From assembly GCA_021781185.1 (NCBI GenBank), contig JAJXXI010000506.1, positions 1 through 5,533 of the forward strand: 5,533 nucleotides of DNA, in the 5' to 3' direction. Both the position numbers and the translations under genes were made by a program. A model generated the notes under the pieces. That model saw only the letters and a program-made list of their open reading frames with translations, ran no database searches and had not been told where the DNA came from. The DNA is from a bacterium (GTDB taxonomy: Bacteria; Verrucomicrobiota; Verrucomicrobiia; Limisphaerales; UBA11358). Below, one piece after another: positions 1 through 5,533 of the stretch (position 1 is its first letter; each line of letters begins with the position of its first letter).

Positions 1-2
1 TA

Positions 3-710
3 TTCCAGATGGACGGCCTGGCCTATACGTCCGCCTCCACCTCGGCCTTTCTGACGCAGGGTTATTGCGTTTTTATCCCTGTCTGGGTGGCGCTCGTCAG
101 TCGTCGCTGGCCATCCTTGAAAATCTTTTTAAGCGTGATGCTGGTGGTGTCCGGGGTGGCCGTGCTCGCGGAAATCAATTTTCATTCCATCAAACTGGGC
201 CGGGGTGAACTGGAAACGCTCGTCGCCTCGCTGTTGTTCACCGGGCAAATCCTCACGCTTGAACATCCGCGTTACGCAACAAACCGCCCCTTGTGCCTGA
301 CCGTCGTGATGCTGCTGGCCACGGCGGCGGTGGCAGCGCCGCTGGCATGGTTCACGGCACCCTCCGCCGCCGCGTGGTGGCAGGCTTACGCGTCGCCGGC
401 GGCGGGCGGATTCCTGGCCATCATCGTCCTGTTCTGCACGCTTGCCGCCTTCATCCTCATGAACACCTGGCAACGCCGCGTCACCGCCACCGAGGCGGGG
501 TTGATCTATTGCGCGGAACCGGTCTTCGCGAGCGTCATGGCCTTGTTCCTGCCCGTAGTTTTTTCCCGTTGGGCCGGCATCAGCTACGCCAACGAAAACC
601 TCACCGTGCGCCTGCTCATCGGCGGCGGGCTGATCACGCTGGCCAACATTCTGTTGCAATCGAAGTGGCTGGAGGGGAAAGGTCCTGCCGCCCCGAAGCC
701 AGAGGCGTAA
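3..710 (+). CDS. EamA/DMT-family membrane transporter, 5' end cut by window
   Basis: This is probably an inner-membrane permease of the drug/metabolite transporter superfamily; the substrate cannot be told from sequence. The reading frame is open to the left edge, with codons before the first visible ATG at 9, so the true start lies outside. The visible part is about 235 residues against roughly 300 for the family, so one or two N-terminal helices are missing. Numbering from the ATG at 9, hydrophobic segments fall near residues 15-33, 37-55, 68-83, 95-115, 133-151, 161-184 and 199-217. The arrangement fits the end of the first EamA repeat followed by a complete second one. The segment ATEAGLIYCAEPVFASVMAL (160-179) is the typical EamA helix with the conserved E-P pair, and GGGLITLANILL (205-216) resembles the usual last helix. 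The protein ends in a short Lys/Pro/Ala-rich tail. No terminator with a T-run follows the stop. The family call is firm, the function open. Confidence 0.85.
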   Translation, partial: FQMDGLAYTSASTSAFLTQGYCVFIPVWVALVSRRWPSLKIFLSVMLVVSGVAVLAEINFHSIKLGRGELETLVASLLFTGQILTLEHPRYATNRPLCLTVVMLLATAAVAAPLAWFTAPSAAAWWQAYASPAAGGFLAIIVLFCTLAAFILMNTWQRRVTATEAGLIYCAEPVFASVMALFLPVVFSRWAGISYANENLTVRLLIGGGLITLANILLQSKWLEGKGPAAPKPEA

Positions 711-832
711 AGCCGGGGGCGGGAAAACCAGTGGAACGGTCAGCCAGAAAATCTTTGACGAATTGCCCGTGCCGTCAAAACGAAGACAGAAGCGAATGCC
801 GAATGAAAGCCGGTGTAATTTGGACGCAGGAC

Positions 833-854
833 TGACCCTTTTATGACCCTTTTA
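833..854. repeat. Perfect 11-bp tandem repeat, two copies
   Basis: TGACCCTTTTA occurs at 833-843 and again immediately at 844-854 without mismatch. A third copy with one change, TGATCCTTTTA, lies at 1034-1044. The second tandem copy runs into a pair of heptamers, ACGGATT (854-860) and ACGGATC (861-867). These are directly visible. Their role is unknown: they could be replication-slippage products or small binding sites. Confidence 0.8.
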
Positions 855-864
855 CGGATTACGG

Positions 865-887
865 ATCACCTCCCGCAAGGGAGTGAT
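865..887. other. Stem-loop with GCAA tetraloop
   Basis: ATCAC (865-869) pairs with GTGAT (883-887) and TCCC (871-874) pairs with GGGA (879-882), with C870 bulged. The loop is GCAA closed by a C-G pair. That gives nine base pairs around a GNRA-type loop on the plus strand; on the minus strand the loop would read TTGC. GNRA loops closed by C-G are common in stable RNAs, so a plus-strand transcript is the better reading, although no promoter or downstream T-run is apparent. It is not an intrinsic terminator in either direction. Confidence 0.5.
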
Positions 888-1155
888 GGATCTGAATCAA
901 CGATTGAAATTACGGGCACGAATTGCACCTTGGACGCCGCCCACAACGGCCCGGAAAAATCAAGACAGCTTTTAAGAAAAGAAAGGCTGGCTGACGGAAA
1001 TCTTTTTCGCTCTTGACCGACCACGCTAATGGGTGATCCTTTTAAGTGTCAACGCACTATGCGAGTCTTGATGGTTCCCCGCTGTTTTCGGTTGAGTTAG
1101 AACTGAGGCAGGCGAAGTTTGCCTGCGGTGAAGTAAAGCATGGCGATGAGGTGGG

Positions 1156-1224
1156 TGTCCGATTTTGCAATCTCAGGATGTTTTCGATCATTCATGGAAC
1201 CATCTTCCATGACAGGGTCGGACA
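1156..1224. repeat. Nested inverted repeats (outer 7 bp, inner 8 bp)
   Basis: The outer arms TGTCCGA (1156-1162) and TCGGACA (1218-1224) are perfectly complementary. Inside them TCATGGAA (1192-1199) and TTCCATGA (1205-1212) form a perfect 8-bp stem with a 5-base loop. Additional G-T wobble pairs (for example G1155 with T1225 and T1163 with G1217) would extend the outer stem only in a plus-strand RNA. No T-run follows directly, so it does not look like a terminator. The function is unknown. Confidence 0.5.
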
Positions 1225-1277
1225 TTGGCTGGCTAACCCGTCGCTGTTTGCGTTATCTACCTACTCCCGCTTTTTTT

Positions 1278-1315
1278 TAAAAACAAAAAAGCGGCGGTCA
1301 AATGACCGCCGCTTT
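1278..1315 (-). terminator. Intrinsic (Rho-independent) terminator of ftsH
   Basis: AAAGCGGCGGTC (1288-1299) and GACCGCCGCTTT (1304-1315) form a 12-bp, GC-rich, perfect stem with a 4-base loop. Read on the minus strand, the stem is followed by a T-rich run (complement of the A-rich 1279-1290). It starts 14 bases past the ftsH stop codon, which is the expected position. In the plus direction the trailing sequence has only scattered T's, so termination of transcripts entering from the left would be weaker. Confidence 0.92.
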
Positions 1316-1329
1316 GCCTTTGAAGTGAT

Positions 1330-3390
1330 TCAACCTGCCGGTGCCGGTGCCGGCGTCCCGAGCCCGGGCAGCTTGGGCGGTGCCGGTTTGGCCGGCGATT
1401 CCGGCAGCGGTGTTCCGGCTGGAGCGCCCATCATGGGCGTGGGATTCACCGGTGGCTTGGGCGGCGGCGTGAAAGTGCCGTTGCGGATGATTTCCTCGAC
1501 CTGCACGCCATCAAGCGTTTCGTATTCAAGCAGCGCCTTGGCAATCATCTCCAGCTTGTCCCGGTGCGTATCAATGACGTATTTGGCCGTGCTGAAACCC
1601 TCATCAATAATGCGTTTGATTTCGCCGTCAATCTGCTGGGCGGTGGTTTCGCTATATTCCTTCGACCGCATCATGTCGCGCCCGAGAAAGACATATTCCT
1701 GGCTGTCGCCGTAGAGCACCATGCCCAGCTTGTCGCTCATGCCGTAGTGCATGACCATGGCCTTGGCCATGACCGTCGCCTGTTGAATGTCACCGGCCGC
1801 CCCGGTGGAAATATCATCGGTGACCAGTTCCTCGGCAATGCGGCCCGCCATCGTCACGGCGATGAGATCCTGCAATTCCTTCCGCTTGCGATTGTGAAGA
1901 TCATCTTTGGGCAGCCACATGGTGGAACCAAGCGACTGGCCACGGGGTATGATCGTCACCTTGTGCAAAGGATGGGTGTGCTCCAAAACAACGTTGACCA
2001 GTGCATGGCCGGCTTCATGCCAGGCAGTCCCGCGCTTTTCCTCGTCGGTCATCGCCATGCTGCGCCGTTCACGGCCCCAGCGGACCTTGTCCCGCGCTTC
2101 TTCGAGTTCAGGTTGGTCCACGGCCTTCTTGCCCGTGCGAGCGGCGAGCAATGCCGCTTCATTGAGCAGGTTCGCCAGTTCTGCACCGGAATAACCAGGG
2201 GTTCCCCGGGCGATGACGGACAAATCCACGTTCGGTGCCAGCTTCACATTCTTGGCGTGGACCTTTAAAATCGCCTCGCGTCCGCGGACATCCGGCAGGT
2301 TCACCGTGACTTGGCGGTCAAAACGGCCCGGGCGCAACAGCGCGGGATCCAGCACATCCGGGCGATTGGTCGCCGCAATGATGATGATGCCTTCCTGCGT
2401 GTCGAAACCGTCCATCTCAACCAGCAACGCATTCAAGGTTTGTTCGCGTTCGTCGTTGCCCCCCCCGAGGCCGTGACCCCGGCTGCGGCCCACCGCGTCA
2501 ATTTCATCAATGAAGATCAGACACGGCGTGCTTTTGCGGGCCTGTTCAAACATGTCGCGCACGCGGCTCGCGCCCACGCCGACAAACATCTCCACGAAAT
2601 CCGAACCGCTGATGCTGAAGAACGCCGCATCCGCCTCGCCGGCGATGGCCTTCGCGAGCAGCGTCTTGCCGGTGCCGGGCGGGCCGACCATCAGCACCCC
2701 CTTGGGAATGCGTCCGCCAAGGCGCTGGAACTTCTTCGGGTCCTTCAAAAATTCAACCAGTTCGGAAACCTCATCAATCGCCTCCTCGACACCCGCAACA
2801 TCCTTGAAGGTGGTTTTGTTCCGGTCTTTGGCCAGCATCCGGGCCTTGCTCTTGCCAAAGCTCATGGCCCCCCGGCCGGCCGCCTTGATCTGGCGGATGA
2901 AGAAAAACCAGAACAGGAGAGCCAGAATCACGAAAGGCGCCACCCCCCAGATGACATTCATCAACATGGCATTGGGCGCGCCCACTTCAACCTTGGTTGG
3001 CGGCGCCAAAAGTTGATCGAGCATTTTCTGGGTGAAATAGGCGTTTGGCGCGGTGAAGGCCACTTCCGTCTTTTTGCCATCCTTGTCGGTTTGGTAAAAC
3101 GCGCCGGTGACGGGGGTCAGCGAAGACTGGCCGCCCAGATTAATGGTCGCATGGGCGATCTGGTTGGACTCAAATTTCTGGTAAAATTCCGACTGCGACA
3201 GCACGACGGACGGGGACTCATAATGATTCTTCATCATGAACAACCCCACGGTCGCCGCAATGATGCCGGCCCACGCCAGCAGCGTGAACGTGTTGATTTT
3301 GTTCACGCCGTTGCCCGGCGGTTTCTTCTGACCGCCGCTGTCCTTCTTGTTGAAATCGTTGTCTAGCATTTTGTCTGTGAAGGGTAACAT
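1330..3390 (-). CDS. ftsH: ATP-dependent zinc metalloprotease FtsH
   Basis: FtsH is a membrane-anchored AAA+ protease that forms a hexamer and degrades misfolded membrane proteins and some short-lived regulators. All hallmarks are present in 686 residues. A polar, Lys/Asn-rich N-terminus (1-32) precedes a first membrane helix (about 33-52), a non-cytoplasmic domain (54-145) and a second helix (about 146-166). The AAA domain has Walker A GPPGTGKT (236-243), pore loop MFVGVGA (268-274), Walker B LIFIDEID (291-298) and the second region of homology [19 protein letters not shown] (341-359) with its arginine fingers. The protease domain has zinc motif HEAGH (458-462) and the third ligand is probably D534 in STGAAGD. 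The last 46 residues (641-686) are an unusual Pro/Ala/Gly-rich tail. The ATG at 3390 is preferred because GAAAGG lies 9 bases upstream; the ATG at codon 8 (3369) has no such site. The gene is transcribed alone and closed by an intrinsic terminator. Confidence 0.99.
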   Translation of the reverse strand: MLPFTDKMLDNDFNKKDSGGQKKPPGNGVNKINTFTLLAWAGIIAATVGLFMMKNHYESPSVVLSQSEFYQKFESNQIAHATINLGGQSSLTPVTGAFYQTDKDGKKTEVAFTAPNAYFTQKMLDQLLAPPTKVEVGAPNAMLMNVIWGVAPFVILALLFWFFFIRQIKAAGRGAMSFGKSKARMLAKDRNKTTFKDVAGVEEAIDEVSELVEFLKDPKKFQRLGGRIPKGVLMVGPPGTGKTLLAKAIAGEADAAFFSISGSDFVEMFVGVGASRVRDMFEQARKSTPCLIFIDEIDAVGRSRGHGLGGGNDEREQTLNALLVEMDGFDTQEGIIIIAATNRPDVLDPALLRPGRFDRQVTVNLPDVRGREAILKVHAKNVKLAPNVDLSVIARGTPGYSGAELANLLNEAALLAARTGKKAVDQPELEEARDKVRWGRERRSMAMTDEEKRGTAWHEAGHALVNVVLEHTHPLHKVTIIPRGQSLGSTMWLPKDDLHNRKRKELQDLIAVTMAGRIAEELVTDDISTGAAGDIQQATVMAKAMVMHYGMSDKLGMVLYGDSQEYVFLGRDMMRSKEYSETTAQQIDGEIKRIIDEGFSTAKYVIDTHRDKLEMIAKALLEYETLDGVQVEEIIRNGTFTPPPKPPVNPTPMMGAPAGTPLPESPAKPAPPKLPGLGTPAPAPAG

Positions 3391-3399
3391 GGTGTTCGG

Positions 3400-3405
3400 C
3401 CTTTC
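3400..3405 (-). promoter_or_regulatory. Ribosome binding site of ftsH
   Basis: On the minus strand GAAAGG lies 9 bases before the ATG at 3390. It is a moderate Shine-Dalgarno match and decides between this start and the in-frame ATG seven codons later, whose upstream bases (ending in ACAGACAAA) show no purine-rich match. Confidence 0.55.
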
Positions 3406-3430
3406 GCAATGAACGACTTTGGCCTATTCT
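3403..3430 (+). promoter_or_regulatory. Candidate sigma-70-type promoter for the dus gene
   Basis: TATTCT (3425-3430) resembles a -10 box and TTCGCA (3403-3408) is a 4-of-6 match to a -35 box with a 16-base spacer. Transcription from it would begin about where the GTG at 3437 lies, giving a transcript with almost no leader. This would also explain why no Shine-Dalgarno sequence is visible before either possible dus start. The match is weak and the call is an inference from spacing alone. Confidence 0.22.
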
Positions 3431-3436
3431 GCCCCG

Positions 3437-4540
3437 GTGCAAATTGGTCCGTTGCCACTCAAATCCAACCTATTTCTCTCGCCACTGGCGGGTTACACCA
3501 ACCTGCCCTTCCGCCTGGTTGTGCGTGAAATTGGGGGCGTCGGCCTTTGCACCACCGACCTCGTCAATGCCCGTTCGCTCCTCGAAAAACGCGAGAAGGC
3601 GTTCAAACTCATCGAGACGCGTCCGGCGGATTCGCCGCTGGCCGTGCAATTGTTCGGCTCCGTGCCCGGCGAGATGCGTGACGCCGCATTGATCGCGGAA
3701 TCGCGCGGCGCGGTTTCCGTGGACATCAACATGGGCTGTCCCGTGAAAAAAGTGGTTAAAATTGGCGGCGGCTCGGCCATGATGACGGAATTGAACAAGA
3801 CCGCCGCGCTGGTCCGCGGCATGGTCGCCGCCGTAAAAATCCCCGTCACCGCCAAAATGCGGCTGGGCTGGGACGACCAGAACATCACCGCGCCGGATTT
3901 GGCGCGGGCGCTGGAGGACGCCGGCGTCGCGGCGATCTTCGTCCACGGCCGGACGCGCGAACAGGGTTTTGGCGGCACCGTTAATCTCGCCGGCATCCGC
4001 AAGGTCGTGGAGGCGGTGAAAGCCATTCCGGTCATCGGCAACGGCGACGTTGTGACGCCGCAGGCCGCCAAAAAAATGTTGGATGAAACCGGCTGTGCCG
4101 GCGTGAGCATCGGGCGCGGCGCGTTTTATGATCCCTGGATTTTCAAGCGGACGGTGCATCTGCTGCAAACCGGCGAGCTGTTGCCCGAGGAAGATTTTGA
4201 TGAACGTGCGCGGGTCATGTGCCGGCACTTGGATTTGATGGTGGAAGTGTTTGGCGAGGAACTTGGCTGCCGGATGTTTCGCAAAGTCGCGCCGTGGTAT
4301 GCCAAACGGTTCGGCCCGTGCCACGAATTCAACAAACACGTCGTCCAGGTCGCGACCAAGGCGCAGTTTCTGGACGTGCTGGAAAACTACCGGCACTGGC
4401 GGGAACAATTTTTGGACGAGAACGGCGAACTGCAAATCCGCTTCCAGCCGGCGCCGCTGGTGGCTTCTTTCATGCGCGAACCGGAATCGACACAACGACA
4501 TCACATTCCCGTCCCCCGAGGGCCGGTGGATGTGTGGTAA
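3437..4540 (+). CDS. dusB: tRNA-dihydrouridine synthase, DusB/NifR3-like
   Basis: This is an FMN enzyme that uses NAD(P)H to reduce specific uridines of tRNA to dihydrouridine in the cytoplasm. Numbering from the GTG at 3437, the TIM-barrel starts with QIGPLPLKSNLFLSPLAGYT (2-21), where other DusB proteins also begin. Catalytic Cys101 sits in DINMGCPVKKV (96-106). FMN- and substrate-binding motifs follow: AKMRLGW (139-145), HGRTREQ (170-176), GNGD (201-204) and SIGRGAFYDPWIF (224-236). A helical C-terminal domain containing FRKVAPWYAK (281-290) should grip the tRNA. At 367 residues it is longer than E. coli DusB (about 320); the last 35-40 residues form a Pro/Arg-containing extension. A TTG at 3419 would add six residues, but an in-frame TGA at 3410 forbids anything longer. 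Neither start has a Shine-Dalgarno match; GTG is chosen from family alignment. It is divergent from ftsH and convergent with rpoN. The Dus family is certain, the B subgroup likely. Confidence 0.95.
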   Translation: MQIGPLPLKSNLFLSPLAGYTNLPFRLVVREIGGVGLCTTDLVNARSLLEKREKAFKLIETRPADSPLAVQLFGSVPGEMRDAALIAESRGAVSVDINMGCPVKKVVKIGGGSAMMTELNKTAALVRGMVAAVKIPVTAKMRLGWDDQNITAPDLARALEDAGVAAIFVHGRTREQGFGGTVNLAGIRKVVEAVKAIPVIGNGDVVTPQAAKKMLDETGCAGVSIGRGAFYDPWIFKRTVHLLQTGELLPEEDFDERARVMCRHLDLMVEVFGEELGCRMFRKVAPWYAKRFGPCHEFNKHVVQVATKAQFLDVLENYRHWREQFLDENGELQIRFQPAPLVASFMREPESTQRHHIPVPRGPVDVW

Positions 4541-4546
4541 GCCGAT

Positions 4547-5533
4547 TCAGTAAACTTTCCGCAGATTGGAGGGCAGGATGCCCAGTTCATCGCGGTATTT
4601 GGCCACGGTGCGGCGGGCAATGTTGATGCCCTTTTCCGTAAGCATCTTGACGACTTCCTGATCAGACAGCGGTTTGCCGCTATTCTCGCTATTAAAAATG
4701 TCGGCAATCATGTCCTTCACGCTGGTGTTGGAAACATCCGAGCCGCTGGCGGTCTGAAGGCCGGCGGTGAAGAAGAATTTCATCTCGAACACGCCCTGCG
4801 GCGTCTGGATGTATTTGCCCGAGACCGCGCGGCTCACGGTGGTTTCATGCACGCCCACCACCTCGGCCACCTGCGCCATGGTCATGGGCTTGAGATGCGC
4901 GACGCCCTTGTCCATGAACTCCCGCTGCCGCTTGACGATTTCCTTGCCGATGTTGGCAATGGTCGTCTGGCGTTGATGCAGGCTCTTGATCAGGAACTTG
5001 CCCGCGCGGATCTTTTCGCGAATGTAGTTTTTCACCTCGGCGTTGTTCTCGCCGCCGGACATCAGGTCCTTGTAAACATTGCTGATGCGCAAATGCGGAA
5101 TCTGTTCGTCATTGGTGGTGACGATGTAGTCATCACCGTTTTTTACGACGAAGACTTCGGGCGCGACGTATTGTTCGACCGCCGGGAGAAAAGCGCGTCC
5201 GGGCCGGGGATCCAGGCGGCCAATGCGGGCCAGCGCTGCTTGAACGTCTTCCACGGACTGGCCCGTGCCGCGGGCAATCTCGGGAATTCGCCGCTTGCCC
5301 AGCGCCTCCATCTGGTCGCGAATAATACGATATTCCAAAGTTTCATCCTTGCCGGCGCGTTCCAGTTGGAGCATCAGGCACTCACGCAAATCCCGCGCAC
5401 CGACGCCCGCAGGTTCAAAACCCTGAATGACTTTCAGAACCTTGAGAATCTGGTCGGCGGGAAGATTGGTGCTGGCGGCGAGTTCCTCCACCGTGGCCAT
5501 GAGATAACCGTAGTCGTCAATGTTGCCGATCAA
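4547..5533 (-). CDS. rpoN: RNA polymerase sigma-54 factor, N-terminus beyond window
   Basis: Sigma-54 directs core RNA polymerase to -24/-12 promoters and needs an ATP-driven enhancer-binding activator to open them. The 329 visible codons cover the core-binding and DNA-binding regions; the frame is open at the right edge. About 130-170 N-terminal residues (activator-responsive region I, acidic region II and the start of the core-binding domain) should lie outside, judged from the usual 450-500. Counting from the window edge, the core-binding motif is QGFEPAGVGARDLRECLMLQ (37-56), followed by LDPRPGRAF (107-115) and LIKSLHQRQTTIANIGKEIV (181-200). The helix-turn-helix is MTMAQVAEVVGVHETTVSRA (217-236), followed by KYIQTPQGVFEMKFFF (240-255). 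The RpoN box ARRTVAKYR (306-314), which reads the -24 element, is intact and the protein ends 14 residues later. No activator gene is in view. The stop lies 6 bp from the dus stop, with no terminator between them. Confidence 0.98.
   Translation of the reverse strand: MIGNIDDYGYLMATVEELAASTNLPADQILKVLKVIQGFEPAGVGARDLRECLMLQLERAGKDETLEYRIIRDQMEALGKRRIPEIARGTGQSVEDVQAALARIGRLDPRPGRAFLPAVEQYVAPEVFVVKNGDDYIVTTNDEQIPHLRISNVYKDLMSGGENNAEVKNYIREKIRAGKFLIKSLHQRQTTIANIGKEIVKRQREFMDKGVAHLKPMTMAQVAEVVGVHETTVSRAVSGKYIQTPQGVFEMKFFFTAGLQTASGSDVSNTSVKDMIADIFNSENSGKPLSDQEVVKMLTEKGINIARRTVAKYRDELGILPSNLRKVY

Larger units (their letters stand above)
711..1287. other. Long intergenic region without a convincing gene
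   Basis: About 580 bp lie between the transporter stop and the ftsH terminator. The base composition is less GC-rich than the flanking genes. I find no protein-like reading frame of useful length, no tRNA-like cloverleaf and no recognisable insertion sequence ends. It does contain an 11-bp tandem repeat (833-854), a short ACGGATT/ACGGATC heptamer pair (854-867), a hairpin with a GCAA loop (865-887), a weaker hairpin of 6 GC-rich pairs (1108-1113 with 1121-1126) and a nested inverted repeat (1156-1224). A minus-strand frame of 42 codons (1097-1225) and a plus-strand frame of 29 codons (886-975) are open but lack supporting signals. The region could carry an untranslated RNA or decayed repeat DNA; neither can be shown here. 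Confidence 0.6.

Noticed and set aside
754..779. TTTGACG/CGTCAAA inverted repeat downstream of the transporter, considered as its terminator or an operator
   Set aside because: Seven pairs with a 12-base loop and no T-run on the plus strand; it could be an operator, but nothing nearby supports that.
293..835. Plus-strand frame of 180 codons overlapping the transporter gene
   Set aside because: The Arg/His-rich product is a frame-shifted reading of the transporter, with no start signal or domain.
908..928. GGGCACGAATTGCA, resembling a sigma-54 promoter (-24 GGCAC, -12 TTGC), tempting because rpoN is nearby
   Set aside because: The GG and GC dinucleotides are 8 or 9 bases apart instead of the strict 10, and no gene starts downstream at a suitable distance.
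886..975. 29-codon plus-strand frame starting in the 3' arm of the GCAA hairpin, preceded by AAGGGAG
   Set aside because: The purine run lies only two bases from the ATG, too close to serve as its ribosome binding site, and the peptide is short and unrecognised.
1271..1278. Run of eight T's on the plus strand, considered as a terminator for a plus-strand intergenic RNA
   Set aside because: No GC-rich hairpin ends directly before it; the run is better seen as lying just beyond the U-tract of the minus-strand ftsH terminator.
1046..1714. Plus-strand frame of 222 codons running from the intergenic gap into ftsH
   Set aside because: Its second half is antisense to the ftsH tail, it crosses the ftsH terminator hairpin, it begins with GTG without a Shine-Dalgarno, and its product is low-complexity Gly/Ser-rich.
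2311..3366. Open frame of 351 codons on the plus strand, antisense to ftsH
   Set aside because: It lies entirely over the well-conserved ftsH coding sequence and shows no recognisable domain; long open antisense frames are expected over GC-rich genes.
3470..4504. Open frame of 344 codons on the minus strand, antisense to dus
   Set aside because: The His/Arg/Gln-rich composition is typical of a shadow frame; the plus strand has all Dus motifs.
4570..4584. GGGCA/TGCCC hairpin just after the dus stop, considered as a terminator
   Set aside because: Only five base pairs with a 3-base loop and no following T-run; it lies inside the rpoN coding sequence.

Overview
The window is a conventional chromosomal stretch from a Gram-negative-type bacterium. 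It holds four protein genes, two of them cut by the window ends. GC content is fairly high in the genes and visibly lower in the one long intergenic gap. The combination of an FtsH with a proline-rich tail, a canonical sigma-54 and a DusB/NifR3-like dihydrouridine synthase would suit the Verrucomicrobiota or a neighbouring phylum. That placement is an inference from general protein character, not something the sequence proves.

Layout from left to right. (1) The C-terminal three quarters of an EamA/DMT-type membrane transporter, + strand, ending at 710. (2) A gene-poor stretch of about 580 bp (711-1287) with short tandem repeats, a GCAA-capped hairpin and a nested inverted repeat. (3) ftsH on the minus strand (1330-3390), complete, with a clear intrinsic terminator just after its stop codon. 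(4) A dihydrouridine synthase gene on the plus strand (about 3437-4540), head-to-head with ftsH across fewer than 50 bp. (5) rpoN on the minus strand (4547 to beyond 5533), tail-to-tail with the dus gene across 6 bp and lacking its N-terminal part because the window ends.

The genes do not form an operon: orientation changes at every junction. FtsH (membrane protein quality control), Dus (tRNA modification) and RpoN (alternative sigma factor) are core housekeeping or regulatory functions, and nothing visible ties them into one pathway. The ftsH/dus junction is so tight that at least one promoter must lie inside the other gene's leader or coding region.

I see no tRNA, rRNA, CRISPR array, recognisable insertion sequence, toxin-antitoxin pair or defence gene, and no convincing undescribed system. 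The parts most worth a second look are the structured intergenic DNA at 711-1287 and the compact ftsH/dus divergent start region.
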